The notes below the pieces were generated by a model. It searched no databases, was not told the DNA's origin, and saw only the letters and a list, made by a program, of their open reading frames with translations. 58,667 nt of DNA from Actinomycetes bacterium (GTDB lineage Bacteria; Actinomycetota; Actinomycetes; Actinomycetales; Dermatophilaceae): NCBI GenBank assembly GCA_029778715.1, contig JAKOPT010000011.1, positions 1 through 58,667 of the forward strand. The letters are read 5' to 3'. Position 1 is the stretch's first letter. Each line of letters begins with the position of its first letter. The position numbers and the translations under genes were made by a program. Shown in pieces: positions 1-10,080 of the stretch.

Positions 1-32
1 CCGGGTCGGGCGTGGTCGGGCTCGCCACCGGG

Positions 33-638
33 TCAGGCGTAGTCGGGGTGGACACCGGCGGCCCGGTTGCGGCGCCAACGGCGCACTCGCAGCCACATCC
101 AGATGAGTAGCCAGGCGAGCAGCGCGAGCGCAACGATGACGAGCAGGGGCAGGAACACGGCGATGAGCGACAACCCCGCGGAGAACACGTCCTCGACGGT
201 GGAGACCACGGGCGCCCCCACCCCCGCGGTGCTCACATTGACCACCGGTCGGGCCGCCATCTTGCCCGTGTGCACCAACCCGGACAGCACGACGCCGAGG
301 ACGATTCCCACCCACGGGTGCTCCTGCATCCACGCCGAGTTGTCGAGGCCAGCCGCGGCCTGGGTGGCCGCGAAGATCAACCCGCCCATCGTCGGTCGGA
401 TGAACGTCTGGATCGCGTCGTTGACGCTGTCGACGGCGGGCACCTTGTCGAACACGACCTCGGCGAGCAACAACACGGCCGCGATCCCGAGGGCCCACCA
501 GGACTCGATCCACGTCCAGCCCGCGGGTAGGACGATGAGGTCGGTGAACCGAGCGATCAGCCCGACGATGAGGAACGGGATGTAGGCGTTGAGTCCGGCG
601 GCGGCGGACAGGCCCATCCCGGTAAGAGCGGCGATCAC
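33..638 (-). CDS. DUF4126 family membrane protein
   Basis: A protein of about 201 residues of unknown function, expected in the cytoplasmic membrane. It opens with the glycine/alanine-rich hydrophobic stretch typical of DUF4126 ([14 protein letters not shown]), has several further hydrophobic segments and ends in a basic cytosolic tail ([12 protein letters not shown]). An open frame continues upstream to 860, but that part is Arg-rich and overlaps metG on the other strand. I therefore chose the GTG at 638, which follows an AGCACGAGG ribosome-binding site and gives the usual family length. A GTATGCCG copy overlaps the start codon. The gene is divergent from metG across about 180 bp. Confidence 0.75.
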   Translation of the reverse strand: MIAALTGMGLSAAAGLNAYIPFLIVGLIARFTDLIVLPAGWTWIESWWALGIAAVLLLAEVVFDKVPAVDSVNDAIQTFIRPTMGGLIFAATQAAAGLDNSAWMQEHPWVGIVLGVVLSGLVHTGKMAARPVVNVSTAGVGAPVVSTVEDVFSAGLSLIAVFLPLLVIVALALLAWLLIWMWLRVRRWRRNRAAGVHPDYA

Positions 639-819
639 GGCATACCTCGTGCTTTGTGTCGGATCACGGCGAACGCCCACCACGAGCGCCCACGAGACCT
701 TCGGTCCACGCGCCCAGTCAACGGGCCGCACCCGCAGCGTAATCCCGCCGGCGCCACCAGGGAGCGAGTCGAGCAACTCGCGCGAGGCGGCCAGTCTCGC
801 GCGCCTAGGATTGCCAGTC

Positions 820-2643
820 ATGAGCAAGGTCCTCACCGCCGTCGCCTGGCCGTATGCCAACGGCCCCCGCCATCTCGGCCACGTCGCCGGGTTTGCCGTC
901 CCCTCGGACGTGTTCAGCCGCTACCTGCGGATGGCCGGTCACGACGTGCTCATGGTGAGCGGGTCCGACGAGCACGGCACTCCGATCCTCGTCCTGGCCG
1001 ACGCGGCCGGGGTCAGCCCCCAAGACCTCGTCGACACCAACCACGCGATCATCGCGCACGAACTGGCCGACCTCGGCTGCTCCTACGACCTCTACACCCG
1101 CACCACGACCGCCAACCATTACGCCGTCGCGCAGGAGCTCTTCCACCGGTGCTGGGCCAACGGCTACATGGTCGAGCGCACCCAAAAGGGCGCCATCTCG
1201 CCGAGCACCGGGCGCACCCTGCCGGACCGCTACATCGAGGGCACCTGCCCGATCTGCGGCTACGGCGAGGCCCGCGGCGACCAGTGCGACAACTGCGGCA
1301 ACCAGCTCGAACCCGAAGACCTCATCGACCCGCGCTCGAAGATCGACGGCGAAACCCCGCAATTCGTCGAGACCCAGCACTTCTTCCTCGACCTGCCCGC
1401 CCTCGCCGACGCGCTGCGCACCTGGCTCGAGGGGCGCGAAGCCTCGGGCACCTGGCGCCCCAACGTCATCAAGTTCTCGATGAACATCCTCGACGAGATC
1501 AAGCCGCGCGCGATGACCCGCGACATCGACTGGGGCATCCCGGTGCCGCTGGACGGCTGGCGCAACCAGCCCGGCAAGCGCCTCTACGTGTGGTTCGACG
1601 CGGTCGTCGGCTACCTCTCGGCGAGCATCGAGTGGGCCCGGCGCACGGGCGACCCCGAGGCGTGGCGGGCCTGGTGGAACGACCCGGAGGCGCTGTCCTA
1701 CTACTTCATGGGCAAGGACAACATCACCTTCCACTCCCAGATTTGGCCCGCCGAACTGTTGGCGTATGCCGGCCGCGGCGCCAGGGGCGGGGAGCCCGGG
1801 GTGTTCGGCGTGCTCGACCTGCCCACCGAGGTCGTCTCGAGCGAGTACCTCACCATGGAGGGCAAGCAGTTCTCCACCTCCCGCGGCTACACGATCCTCG
1901 TGCGGCATGTCCTCGACACCTACGGCCCGGACCCGCTGCGCTACTACATCTGCGCCGCCGGCCCGGAAAGCCAGGATGCGAACTTCACCTGGGCCGACTT
2001 CGTCCAACGCAACAACTCCGAACTGGTCGCCGGCTGGGGCAATCTCGTGTCCCGGGCCGCGGCGATGGTCGCCAAGAACTTCGGCGCAATCCCGGCCCCG
2101 GGCGCCCTGGAGCCGGTTGACGAGCAGGTGCGGGCCAGCGTGCTCGCCGCCTTCGACACCGTCGGGGGGCTGCTTGCCCACAACCGGGTCAAGGCGGCCC
2201 TGGCCGAGACGATGCGCACCGTCGGGGAGGTCAACGCCTACGTCTCGGCGACCGAACCCTTCAAACTCAAGGGCGAGGACCAGCGCGAACGCCTCGCGAC
2301 CATCCTGCACACGTTGCTGCAGTGCGTGAGCGACCTCAACACCCTGTTCGCCCCCTTCCTGCCCCATGCCGCCAACCGGGTCCATGCCGTCCTCGGCGGG
2401 GAGGGCGTGTTCATGCCGATGCCGGTCATCGAGGAGGTCCACGGTCTCGACGCGGCCGATGCCGGCCGGGTTTACCCCGTGGTCACCGGCTCGTATGCCG
2501 CGACGCCGGCCTGGCGCTCGCGCCCGCTCGTCGTCGGCACACCGATCGCCAAACCGGCCCCGGTGTTCGCCAAGTTCGACGACTCGGTCGTCACCACCGA
2601 GTTGGCGGCCGCCGGCGCGGGGTCGACGCGCGACGGGGCCTGA
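820..2643 (+). CDS. metG: Methionyl-tRNA synthetase
   Basis: Cytosolic class I aminoacyl-tRNA synthetase of about 607 residues that charges initiator and elongator tRNA-Met. The ATP-binding HIGH motif is present as HLGH (residues 18-21). A CPxCG...CDNCG zinc knuckle lies near residues 143-160, and the KMSKS loop appears as KQFSTS near 349-354. There is no C-terminal tRNA-binding (Trbp111) domain, as in other actinobacterial MetG proteins of this length. An open frame continues upstream to 589, but ATG 820 begins exactly at the conserved N-terminus ([19 protein letters not shown]). tatD starts 7 bp after the stop, the usual actinobacterial metG-tatD pairing. Confidence 0.97.
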   Translation: MSKVLTAVAWPYANGPRHLGHVAGFAVPSDVFSRYLRMAGHDVLMVSGSDEHGTPILVLADAAGVSPQDLVDTNHAIIAHELADLGCSYDLYTRTTTANHYAVAQELFHRCWANGYMVERTQKGAISPSTGRTLPDRYIEGTCPICGYGEARGDQCDNCGNQLEPEDLIDPRSKIDGETPQFVETQHFFLDLPALADALRTWLEGREASGTWRPNVIKFSMNILDEIKPRAMTRDIDWGIPVPLDGWRNQPGKRLYVWFDAVVGYLSASIEWARRTGDPEAWRAWWNDPEALSYYFMGKDNITFHSQIWPAELLAYAGRGARGGEPGVFGVLDLPTEVVSSEYLTMEGKQFSTSRGYTILVRHVLDTYGPDPLRYYICAAGPESQDANFTWADFVQRNNSELVAGWGNLVSRAAAMVAKNFGAIPAPGALEPVDEQVRASVLAAFDTVGGLLAHNRVKAALAETMRTVGEVNAYVSATEPFKLKGEDQRERLATILHTLLQCVSDLNTLFAPFLPHAANRVHAVLGGEGVFMPMPVIEEVHGLDAADAGRVYPVVTGSYAATPAWRSRPLVVGTPIAKPAPVFAKFDDSVVTTELAAAGAGSTRDGA

Positions 2644-2650
2644 GGCCGCC

Positions 2651-3478
2651 ATGGCGCGCCCGGTCGTCCTGCCCGAACCCGTGGCGATCCCCATCTTCGA
2701 CAACCACACGCATCTCGACATCTCCCGCGACGGAGAGCCCCTCGACATCCCCGCTGCGCTGCGCGCCGCGGCCCGCGTCGGTGTGACACGCGTCATGCAG
2801 ATCGGGTGCGACCTGGAGGCCGCGGCGCTGACCGTCGAGCTGGTCGACGAGCACCCAGGCGTCCTCGGCGGCGTTGCCCTGCACCCCAACGAAGCGCCCC
2901 GGCTGGCCGAGCGCGGCCAGCTCGACGCGGCATACGAACAGATCGAGCGGTATGCCGCGCACCCGCGGGTTCGCGTCGTCGGCGAGACCGGTCTCGACTA
3001 CTACCGGACCGGGCCGGAGGGGCGCGCAGTGCAGGAGGAGTCTTTCCGCTGGCATATCGACCTGGCCAAGCGGCTCGACAAGACCCTCCAGGTCCACGAC
3101 CGCGACGCCCACGACGACGTGCTGCGCCTCCTCGACAGCGAAGGTGCCCCGGACAAGGTTGTGCTCCACTGTTTTTCGGGGGACATGGCGATGGCCCGCG
3201 AGTGCGTCGAGCGCGGCTACTACCTCTCCTTCGCCGGTCCGCTGACCTTCAAGAGCGGACAGCCGCTGCGCGATGCGCTCGCGGTCGTCCCCCTCGACCG
3301 GGTGCTCGTCGAAACCGACGCGCCCTACCTCACGCCGCATCCCTATCGCGGCGCGACCAACGCCCCGGCCCTGCTGCCCTACACCGTGCGGACCGCGGCC
3401 GCAGTTCTCGGGGTGGCGGTTCCCGAGTTGTGCGCGGCAGTCAATGCGACCGGCGAACGGCTCTACGGCACGTGGTGA
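2651..3478 (+). CDS. tatD: TatD family metal-dependent DNase
   Basis: A protein of about 275 residues with a TIM-barrel amidohydrolase fold; family members are divalent-metal DNases or exonucleases. Visible metal ligands and landmarks in order are DNHTHLD near the start, GETGLDYYR, VHDRDAHDD, LHCFSGD and VETDAPYLTPHPYRG. This is the normal order and length for TatD. ATG 2651 was chosen because it begins just upstream of the DNHTHLD strand and sits 7 bp after metG. The longer open frame to 2366 overlaps metG and is not credible. It is probably co-transcribed with metG, with a hairpin terminator following. Confidence 0.93.
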   Translation: MARPVVLPEPVAIPIFDNHTHLDISRDGEPLDIPAALRAAARVGVTRVMQIGCDLEAAALTVELVDEHPGVLGGVALHPNEAPRLAERGQLDAAYEQIERYAAHPRVRVVGETGLDYYRTGPEGRAVQEESFRWHIDLAKRLDKTLQVHDRDAHDDVLRLLDSEGAPDKVVLHCFSGDMAMARECVERGYYLSFAGPLTFKSGQPLRDALAVVPLDRVLVETDAPYLTPHPYRGATNAPALLPYTVRTAAAVLGVAVPELCAAVNATGERLYGTW

Positions 3479-3497
3479 GCCGCCCTCGCCGCCGGCC

Positions 3498-3528
3498 CCA
3501 CGGCATACCCCTCGGGGGTATTCCGTGG
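3498..3528 (+). terminator. Hairpin after tatD built on an inverted GTATGCCG pair
   Basis: Two 14-bp arms (CCACGGCATACCCC and GGGGTATTCCGTGG) flank a 3-base loop with a single mismatch. The left arm holds a perfect CGGCATAC and the right arm a one-mismatch GTATGCCG. There is no U-tract. It lies 20 bp after the tatD stop and is probably a terminator. Confidence 0.7.
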
Positions 3529-3757
3529 CCCGCCGAGCCACCGGCGGCCTGACGGGACGGCCGTTACCAAAACTTGACCTTCCGTGGGGGGCTCCGGCAT
3601 GGTGGTCAAGTTGGCCGGGTCCTCGATCCGGGCGACCGAGGCGCCGCAGGCAGATCTGCGGAGTCTCGGTGGGTCCCCCATCCCTGTCCGGGACCCGAGA
3701 CCGGTGAGCCGGTGGACGCCCGCCTTGGTGCCCGGGGAGCTCGATCATCGGAGCACA

Positions 3758-4867
3758 GTGAACATTCGTCCCCTTCCTCTTCTCGCCCAGGGCGCGGCCG
3801 TCCTCACGGTCGTCGCCGGTTCGGTGGGCGTTGCCTATCTGGGCAAGTCCGTCCACCTGAGCGTCGACGGCAAGACCAGTGCGGTGCAGGCGTTCGGCAC
3901 GACCGTCGGCGACATCCTGGCGGGCAAGGACATCGCCGTGGGCGCTCACGACACCGTCGTGCCATCGGCGGCGACGAAGATTAAGGACGGCGACACGATC
4001 ACCGTGCGCTACGGCCGCAAGTTGACCGTGACCATCGATGGGGTGCAAAAGGAGTTCTGGACGACGGCGCTGACCGTGGACGATGCGCTCAAGGACCTCA
4101 ACCTGCGCGCCGACGGCGCGGTGCTGTCGGTGTCGCGCTCCCAGGCGCTGGGTCGGTCGGGCCTCACGATGTCGATGACGATGCCTAAGGCGATCACCTT
4201 GACCGTCGGCGGACAGGCCCGCCAACTCACGTCAACCGCGGCCAAGGTGTCCGATCTCCTCGCCAGCGAGAAGGTTGCCGTCACCGACAAAGACCGGATC
4301 AACCCCGGTCTCAATACGCCGCTCACAGCCGGGCTCGCCGTGGTCGTCAACAAGGTCGAAACCCGTGAGGAGACCCACACCGTGTCCGTCGACTTCTCGA
4401 CGACGACGACCACGGACGACTCGATGACCACCGACCAGTCCAAGGTCGTCACCAAGGGCGTCGCCGGCGAGAAAAGCGTGACGGTCCGCCAGGTCGTCGT
4501 CGACGGCAGCGTCGAGAGCGAGACCGAGGTCTCGTCCACGGTGACGCGCGCGCCGGTCGCCCAGGTGGTCGCCAAGGGCACCAAGGCCCCGACCTACTCG
4601 GCGGGGAACACCTCCGGGGGCGGCATCAACCTCGCCAATGAGGCCATGTGGGACCGGGTCGCGGCTTGTGAATCGGGCAACAACTGGTCGATCAACACCG
4701 GCAACGGCTACTACGGCGGCCTCCAATTCTCCTACTCGACGTGGCTGGGTGCCGGAGGTGGCGACTTCGCCCCTCGCGCCGACCTGGCCACCCGCGAACA
4801 GCAGATCACCGTGGCCAACCGGCTCTATGCGACCTCGGGCCTGAGCCAGTGGGGCTGCAAGGGCTGA
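3758..4867 (+). CDS. Resuscitation-promoting factor (RpfB-like)
   Basis: A secreted or membrane-anchored cell-wall lytic protein of about 369 residues that, in known family members, cleaves peptidoglycan and helps dormant cells regrow. The order is one N-terminal hydrophobic segment ([22 protein letters not shown]), three DUF348-type ubiquitin-like repeats (roughly residues 28-190), a G5 domain (about 195-270, rich in ETREETHTV and [11 protein letters not shown] signatures) and a C-terminal Rpf domain. The Rpf domain contains [13 protein letters not shown], with the catalytic Glu, and GLQFSYSTW. This is the RpfB architecture. GTG 3758 starts just before the hydrophobic segment; the open frame to 3584 adds a non-conserved Arg/Pro-rich leader. 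A strong hairpin follows. Confidence 0.92.
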   Translation: MNIRPLPLLAQGAAVLTVVAGSVGVAYLGKSVHLSVDGKTSAVQAFGTTVGDILAGKDIAVGAHDTVVPSAATKIKDGDTITVRYGRKLTVTIDGVQKEFWTTALTVDDALKDLNLRADGAVLSVSRSQALGRSGLTMSMTMPKAITLTVGGQARQLTSTAAKVSDLLASEKVAVTDKDRINPGLNTPLTAGLAVVVNKVETREETHTVSVDFSTTTTTDDSMTTDQSKVVTKGVAGEKSVTVRQVVVDGSVESETEVSSTVTRAPVAQVVAKGTKAPTYSAGNTSGGGINLANEAMWDRVAACESGNNWSINTGNGYYGGLQFSYSTWLGAGGGDFAPRADLATREQQITVANRLYATSGLSQWGCKG

Positions 4868-4882
4868 GTCGTTTGTCGTGAG

Positions 4883-4915
4883 GGTGCCAGGGGTCGGTAT
4901 GCCGCCCCTGGCACC
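4883..4915 (+). terminator. Terminator hairpin after rpf
   Basis: Perfect 11-bp stem (GGTGCCAGGGG / CCCCTGGCACC) 15 bp after the stop codon. Its 11-base loop contains a GTATGCCG copy. No U-tract, as is common in high-GC actinobacteria. Confidence 0.8.
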
Positions 4916-5073
4916 GTCGCGTTCGGGCCGAAGGACCGAGGCGCTCGGCGGGCTCACCATCGAGTGCGGGACCGCCGGCGCTGCCGCGTGCGGCCGGCGC
5001 ATCGCAGCGATAGGCCCGACAGTGGCGATCTACGGTGCCGACACCCCGCCTCCGACGTTCTAGAGTGACCGAC

Positions 5074-5940
5074 ATGCCCGAATCGACGCGCCTGCTCGGA
5101 GCAGCGCAGATCCGGGCGCGCGCCGCCGACCTGGGCCTGCGCCCGACCAAGCAATGGGGCCAGAACTTCGTCGTCGACGCCAACACCGTCGAACGGATCG
5201 TGCGCCTCGCCGAGGTCGCCGACCGCGATGTTGTCGTCGAGGTGGGGCCCGGCCTCGGCTCACTGACCCTGGCGCTGCTGCCGGTCGTGGCGCGGGTCGT
5301 CGCCGTCGAGGTCGACCCGGCCCTGGCCGCGGCCCTCCCGGACACGGTCGCCGCGCTCGCGCCCGACCTTGCTGACCGGCTCGATGTCGTTCCTGCCGAC
5401 GCGCTCACCCTCACCGGCCTCCCCGGCCCGCCCCCCACCGCCCTGGTGGCCAACCTGCCCTACAACGTCTCCGTGCCAGTCCTTCTGCGCTTCCTGGAGT
5501 TGTTCCCCACGATCGAGCGCGTCCTCGTCATGGTTCAACTCGAGGTGGCGCAGCGGCTCGCGGCCCAGCCGGGGACCAAGGCGTACGGCATACCGAGCGT
5601 GAAAGCCGCGTGGTATGCGCAGGTGCGCCTCGCCGGTCTCGTGCCCCGGTCGGTGTTCTGGCCAGTCCCCAACGTCGACTCCGGCTTGGTGGCCCTCACC
5701 CGGCGCGATCCGCCCGCGACGACGGCGACCCGCGCCGACGTGTTCGCCTGCATCGACGCGGCCTTTGCCCAGCGGCGCAAGACCCTGCGGGCGGCCCTCG
5801 CGGGCTGGGCCGGGTCTGCGGCCCGGGCCGAGGCGATCCTGCGCGCCGCGGGCATCGACCCGAGCCTGCGTGGCGAGCGTCTCGGGGTCGAGGAGTTCGC
5901 CGCTATCGCGGCTGGACGCGGGACCTGCGTCAACGACTAG
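5074..5940 (+). CDS. rsmA: 16S rRNA dimethyladenosine transferase RsmA (KsgA)
   Basis: An SAM-dependent enzyme of about 288 residues that dimethylates the two adjacent adenosines near the 3' end of 16S rRNA late in 30S assembly. Visible motifs are [10 protein letters not shown] (substrate/N-terminal motif), [12 protein letters not shown] (SAM motif I), the NLPYN motif IV and a C-terminal helical part ([12 protein letters not shown]). ATG 5074 is preferred; an in-frame GTG at 5065 would add three residues. The next gene, ispE, begins 8 bp after the stop, the conserved actinobacterial ksgA-ispE coupling. Confidence 0.95.
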   Translation: MPESTRLLGAAQIRARAADLGLRPTKQWGQNFVVDANTVERIVRLAEVADRDVVVEVGPGLGSLTLALLPVVARVVAVEVDPALAAALPDTVAALAPDLADRLDVVPADALTLTGLPGPPPTALVANLPYNVSVPVLLRFLELFPTIERVLVMVQLEVAQRLAAQPGTKAYGIPSVKAAWYAQVRLAGLVPRSVFWPVPNVDSGLVALTRRDPPATTATRADVFACIDAAFAQRRKTLRAALAGWAGSAARAEAILRAAGIDPSLRGERLGVEEFAAIAAGRGTCVND

Positions 5941-5948
5941 GGTGAAGT

Positions 5949-6881
5949 ATGACCTCAGCCCATCTGGACGCCCCGCCCGTCACGGTGCGCGTCCCGGCCA
6001 AGGTCAATCTCGAGTTGCTCGTCGGGCCGCTGCGCGCTGACGGCTACCACGACCTGTCCACGGTCTTCCAGGCGGTGAGCCTCTATGATGAGGTGACCGT
6101 CGCCGACGCGCTCGAGTGGGGGTGCACGGTGATCGGGCCGCTCGCCGACGGCGTGCCCGTGGACGGTGACAACCTCGCGGTCCGGGCCGCCAAGGCCCTG
6201 TCGTCGGATGCGAGGCACGTGGGCCCGGTTCACATCACCATCCGCAAGGCCATCCCGGTTGCTGGCGGCATGGCCGGCGGCAGCGCCGACGCGGCCGCCA
6301 CTTTGGTTGCCTGCGACCGGCTTTGGGGCCTTGGGCTCTCCCGCGACAACTTGGAGTGGTATGCCGCTCAGCTCGGCAGCGACATCCCGTTCCTCATCGC
6401 GGGGGGCACGGCGATCGGCAGCGGCCGCGGGGAGTCGCTAGCGCCGGTGCTGGCCCGGGGCACGTTCCAGTGGGTGTTCGCGCTGGCCGAGGGCGGGTTG
6501 TCGACGCCGGCGGTGTTCGCCGAGTTGGATCGGTTGCGGGGCGATGGTCCGGTGCCCGAGCCGATGCCCACGCCGGAACTCATGGGGGCGTTGCGCACCG
6601 GCAAGGCCGCCGAACTGGCGCCTCATCTGCGCAACGATCTGCAAGCGGCGGCGCTCTCGTTGCGGCCCGGCTTGGCCACCGTCCTCGAGGAGGGGATCGG
6701 CTTCGGGGCCCTGGCCGGGATCGTTTCCGGGTCCGGGCCGACCGTGGCCTTCCTCGTCTCCGACGTCGAGGCCGGCCTCGACCTGGCGGTGGCGCTCACC
6801 GCCAGTGGGGTCGTGCGTGACGTGCGCCGCGCCCACGGCCCGGTGCACGGCGCCCACGTGCTCCCGACATCGGTCGACTGA
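5949..6881 (+). CDS. ispE: 4-diphosphocytidyl-2-C-methyl-D-erythritol kinase
   Basis: A GHMP kinase of 310 residues for the fourth step of the MEP isoprenoid pathway, phosphorylating CDP-methylerythritol at the 2-hydroxyl. It starts with VRVPAKVNLELLVGPLRADGYHDL (substrate-binding Lys and the GYH motif). The glycine-rich ATP loop is PVAGGMAGGSADAAAT near residues 99-114, and the C-terminal GHMP motif is GIVSGSGPTVAF. It is coupled to rsmA and followed 8 bp later by the ABC-F gene, so all three are probably one transcript. Confidence 0.95.
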   Translation: MTSAHLDAPPVTVRVPAKVNLELLVGPLRADGYHDLSTVFQAVSLYDEVTVADALEWGCTVIGPLADGVPVDGDNLAVRAAKALSSDARHVGPVHITIRKAIPVAGGMAGGSADAAATLVACDRLWGLGLSRDNLEWYAAQLGSDIPFLIAGGTAIGSGRGESLAPVLARGTFQWVFALAEGGLSTPAVFAELDRLRGDGPVPEPMPTPELMGALRTGKAAELAPHLRNDLQAAALSLRPGLATVLEEGIGFGALAGIVSGSGPTVAFLVSDVEAGLDLAVALTASGVVRDVRRAHGPVHGAHVLPTSVD

Positions 6882-6889
6882 CGCGGCCG

Positions 6890-8758
6890 ATGGCGCATCT
6901 CCTCGGGGCCGAGGGCCTCCACCTGCAGTATCCGACGCGCGTCGTGTTCGACTCAGTGACGCTCGGCATCGACGAGGGGGATCGGATCGGCATCGTCGGG
7001 CGCAACGGCGACGGGAAATCGTCGCTGCTCGGGATGCTCTCCGGGCAGATCGCGCCGGATCGGGGCCGGGTCACGCGGCGCGGCGGCATCCGGATGGGGG
7101 TTCTCGACCAATCCGACACCCTGGGGGACGACGACACCGTCGGGCACGCCATCGTCGGTGACCGGCCCGTCCACGAATGGGCCGGTGATGCCGCGATCCG
7201 CGACGTCATCGGCGGACTCGTGCCCGACCTGCCCTGGGAGGCGCGCATCGGCACCCTCTCCGGTGGCCAGCGGCGCCGGGTCGCGCTAGCTGCCCTCCTC
7301 GTCGGCGACTGGGACATCATCGCCCTCGACGAGCCGACCAACCACCTCGATGTCGAGGGCATCGCCTGGCTCGCCGCGCACCTGAAGAACCGGTGGCCAC
7401 GCACCGGGGGCGGGCTGCTCCTCATCACCCACGACCGCTGGCTCCTTGACGAGGTGGCCACGAGCACCTGGGAGGTTCACGACCGGGTGGTCGAGCCCTT
7501 CGAGGGCGGGTATGCGGCATACGTGCTGCAGCGGGTCGAGCGCGACCGGATGGCGGCCGCGACCGAAGCCAAACGGCAGAACCTCATGCGCAAGGAGTTG
7601 GCGTGGTTGCGCCGCGGGGCACCGGCGCGCACCTCAAAACCCAAGTTCCGGATCAACGCCGCCAACCAACTCATCGAGGATGTGCCGCCGCCGCGGGACC
7701 GGTTGGCCCTCTCCCGGTTGGCGGTGGCCCGGCTCGGCAAGGACGTCGTCGACCTGCTCGGCGCGTCGGTGGCCTTCGACGGGCGCGAGGTGCTCCGCGA
7801 CGTCGAGTGGCGGATCGCGCCGGGGGAGCGCACCGCCATTCTCGGGGCCAATGGGGCGGGGAAGTCGACGCTACTGGGGTTGATCTCGGGCACGCTCGCA
7901 CCCACGTCGGGGCGGGTCAAGCGAGGCAAGACGGTGCGGGTCGGGGTCTTGGACCAGCAGTTCCGGGAACTGACCGACATCGCGGGGGAGCGGGTGCGGG
8001 AGGTGCTGGCTCGCACGAAGGCGACCTATGTCGTCGACGGCAAGGAGATGACACCGGCCCAGTTGCTCGAGCGGCTCGGATTTGCCCGTGAGCACCTCTC
8101 GGCGCGGGTCGGGGAACTCTCCGGCGGTCAGAAGCGCCGGCTCCAACTGCTCCTCGTGCTGCTCTCCGAACCCAACGTCATGGTTCTCGACGAGCCCTCC
8201 AACGATGTCGACACCGACATGCTCGCCGCCATGGAGGACCTGTTCGACTCCTGGCCCGGCACGCTCATCGTCGTGTCCCACGACCGCTACCTCGTCGAGC
8301 GGATCACCGATCAGCAGTACGCGATCCTCGACGGGCGCCTGCGGCACCTGCCCGGTGGCGTGGACGAGTACCTCCGGTTGCGGGCGGCCGCGCCCGCCCC
8401 GGGGCCTGCGTATGCCGCGTCGACACCTCTGGCTTCGTCCGGTTCGCCCGGCCCCGCAGCCACTGGCAGCGGGGCCGTGGCTCGACCTTCGGGCTCCGGT
8501 GGGTCATCCGGCCCACTCGCTGGTGCGTTTGCTGGGGCGACGGCGGCGCAGCGTCGGGAGGCCCGCAAGACGATGGCGCGCGTGGAGCGGGCCCTGTCGC
8601 GACTGGCCGAGCGCGAGGCGAAGATCCATGAGGCGATGGTCGCGTCGGCCGCCGACCACGAGACCGCACTGGCCCTCGATACCGAGCTGCGCGGCATACG
8701 GGATGAGCGGGAGGCCCTGGAACTGGAGTGGCTCGAGGCAGCCGACCTGGCCGAGTGA
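6890..8758 (+). CDS. ABC-F family ATPase
   Basis: A soluble protein of 622 residues with two ABC ATPase domains and no membrane domain. ABC-F proteins act on the ribosome (translation factors or antibiotic-resistance factors). Domain 1 has Walker A GRNGDGKSS (residues 37-45, with Asp where Ala, Cys or Ser is usual) and signature LSGGQRRR. Domain 2 has GANGAGKST and LSGGQKRR. The interdomain linker is Arg/Lys-rich (RKELAWLRRGAPARTSKPKFR). A Ser/Gly/Ala-rich hinge is followed by a C-terminal coiled coil (ARKTMARVERALSRLAERE) typical of Uup/ABC-F tails. It is the third gene of the rsmA-ispE cluster. Confidence 0.93.
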   Translation: MAHLLGAEGLHLQYPTRVVFDSVTLGIDEGDRIGIVGRNGDGKSSLLGMLSGQIAPDRGRVTRRGGIRMGVLDQSDTLGDDDTVGHAIVGDRPVHEWAGDAAIRDVIGGLVPDLPWEARIGTLSGGQRRRVALAALLVGDWDIIALDEPTNHLDVEGIAWLAAHLKNRWPRTGGGLLLITHDRWLLDEVATSTWEVHDRVVEPFEGGYAAYVLQRVERDRMAAATEAKRQNLMRKELAWLRRGAPARTSKPKFRINAANQLIEDVPPPRDRLALSRLAVARLGKDVVDLLGASVAFDGREVLRDVEWRIAPGERTAILGANGAGKSTLLGLISGTLAPTSGRVKRGKTVRVGVLDQQFRELTDIAGERVREVLARTKATYVVDGKEMTPAQLLERLGFAREHLSARVGELSGGQKRRLQLLLVLLSEPNVMVLDEPSNDVDTDMLAAMEDLFDSWPGTLIVVSHDRYLVERITDQQYAILDGRLRHLPGGVDEYLRLRAAAPAPGPAYAASTPLASSGSPGPAATGSGAVARPSGSGGSSGPLAGAFAGATAAQRREARKTMARVERALSRLAEREAKIHEAMVASAADHETALALDTELRGIRDEREALELEWLEAADLAE

Positions 8759-8767
8759 GTTCCCCCG

Positions 8768-8820
8768 CCCATTCGAGGTATTAGCGCGCGGATTCCGCGG
8801 CGTGTTTACCTCGAATGGGG
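8768..8820. repeat. 53-bp dispersed palindromic element, copy 1
   Basis: Outer arms CCCATTCGAGGTA and TACCTCGAATGGG are perfect inverted complements around an interior that contains a smaller CGCGG...CCGCG palindrome. A second copy, in the opposite orientation and about 90% identical over the full length, lies at 33007-33057. Here it sits between the convergent ABC-F and MarR genes, where it can act as a bidirectional terminator. Confidence 0.85.
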
Positions 8821-8823
8821 GCG

Positions 8824-9330
8824 TCAGGAGCGCTCGAGGGGGCGCAGGAGGCGGCGCAGCAGGGCGGCGAGGTCGTGGCATTCGGCGGGGGCGAGCTCGC
8901 TCAGGAGGGTGCGTTCGTGCCCGAGGAGGGCCTCCAGGGCGGCGTCGACGGTGCGCAAGCCGGCCGGGGTGAGGCGGACGATGACTCCGCGACCGTCGGT
9001 GACGCTGGGGTGGCGTTCGACGAGGCCGCGGGCGGCGAGCCGGTCGACCCGGTTGGTCATGGTGCCGCTGGTGACGAGGGTTTCGGCGACGAGTTGGCTG
9101 GGGGAGAGTTCGTAGGGGTCCCCCGCGCGGCGCAGCGCCGAGAGGACGTCGAACTCCCACCCGTCGAGGCTTTGCCCGGAGAACGCCTCCCCGCGGGCCT
9201 TTTCGAGGCGGCGCGCGAGCCGGGAAACGCGGGAGAGCACGGCGAGGGGGGCGACATCGAGGTCGGGCCGCTCGCGGCGCCAGGCCGCCACGATCCGGTC
9301 GACATCGTCGGAGCGGGTGGACGGCGGCAT
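8824..9330 (-). CDS. MarR family transcriptional regulator
   Basis: A DNA-binding regulator of 168 residues. The winged helix-turn-helix is clear: LDGWEFDVLSALRRAG, then LSPSQLVAETLVTSGTMTNRVDRLAARGLVERHP, then a wing with the conserved DGRGVIVRLTPAG. The C-terminal helix (LEALLGHERTLLSELAPAE) is the usual dimerisation region. It is convergent with the ABC-F gene. Upstream of its start the sequence holds a short TCACT...AGTGA inverted repeat (about 9411-9431) that could be its operator. The effector is not predictable. Confidence 0.92.
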   Translation of the reverse strand: MPPSTRSDDVDRIVAAWRRERPDLDVAPLAVLSRVSRLARRLEKARGEAFSGQSLDGWEFDVLSALRRAGDPYELSPSQLVAETLVTSGTMTNRVDRLAARGLVERHPSVTDGRGVIVRLTPAGLRTVDAALEALLGHERTLLSELAPAECHDLAALLRRLLRPLERS

Positions 9331-9478
9331 ACCGATGAGCCTAGAGAACCAGAGCAGGTGACGGCGACTTCACGACCGACACGCCGCATAGGTCCCATCA
9401 TTCACACCAGTCACTCCCGATACTGAAGTGAACGGGCGAACGTCGTACGTCGCCCATGTGGCTCCGCAAGGAGGTGCC

Positions 9479-9685
9479 ATGCCCGCGCTCATTGATGGTT
9501 CTCGTACAAGCGCCCGGGTCGGCCGGCGGGTCGGCCGCCACGAAGGGCGACACGGAGGGCGCCACGCATCCGAGGTCACGGTGCGCTCGCCCAGCGGCTA
9601 CGTTGGTCGGCACCGGGTGGTGGTGCCGACGGCCCCGTTGGCGGGGCGCTTGTTCGCGCCCCGGCGGTTGGTGCCGGCGCACTGA
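9479..9685 (+). CDS. Small basic protein of unknown function
   Basis: A 68-residue open frame starting at ATG 9479 after an unusually good ribosome-binding site (AAGGAGG, five bases before the ATG). The product is Arg/His/Gly-rich (GRRVGRHEGRHGGRHASEV) and otherwise featureless. I do not recognise it. The ribosome-binding site is the main argument that it is real; high-GC DNA produces many chance open frames, so translation is not certain. It is divergent from the MarR gene. Confidence 0.45.
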   Translation: MPALIDGSRTSARVGRRVGRHEGRHGGRHASEVTVRSPSGYVGRHRVVVPTAPLAGRLFAPRRLVPAH

Positions 9686-10080
9686 GGTATGCCGCGGACG
9701 GCCTCGGCGCGGACTTGGGCCCTGTGGTTGGGCCGGGTCCTGAGTCTGGCGTCGTGTGCCGGTAGTTGAGCCTGGTGAGCGTGTGGGTGGTGGCTTCGTG
9801 TCGGCCTGCTTGGTGCCGGCTACCGTGCAGTAGGTGGGGTGATCACAGCACCTTGTGCAGGGTAGGGGGCGGCGGGATGCGCATGCTCGCTGGCTTTCGG
9901 GTAGGTCAGCCCCGGTGTGGTGCTCGGGGTGGTCGTCGGGCGGGGGCTGGCGTGTCTAGTGCGGGCTTCCGTGCAGGAGGTGGGGTGATCACAACACCTG
10001 GTGCAGGGTAGGGGGCAGCGGGATGCGTGCCCGGTGCGTTCTCGGTGGACGAGCCCTCTCGTGTTACGCCGGGACGGTCG
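9686..10080. other. 395-bp stretch without a convincing gene
   Basis: No plausible reading frame is visible. The stretch contains a GTATGCCG copy at its left end (about 9687) and two copies of the hairpin element described in the next entry. Confidence 0.6.
9822..10029. repeat. Two copies of a dispersed hairpin element (146-bp spacing)
   Basis: Copies at about 9822-9881 and 9967-10029 share CCGTGCAG, AGGTGGGGTGATCACA, CACCT, GTGCAGGGTAGGGG and a trailing GCGGGATGCG. Arms TACCgTGC/GCAGGGTA and AGGTG/CACCT can pair around a GTGATC loop. The same core (GGTGGGGTGATCR...GTGCAGGGTAGG) recurs four times at 38580-39277. Both copies lie downstream of the convergent TetR gene. Confidence 0.8.

Noticed and set aside
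3529..3757. c-di-AMP (ydaO) riboswitch ahead of the rpf gene
   Set aside because: Known actinobacterial rpf genes can carry one, so I looked for its conserved blocks. I could not identify a convincing set in this 229-bp leader; a covariance-model search would decide.
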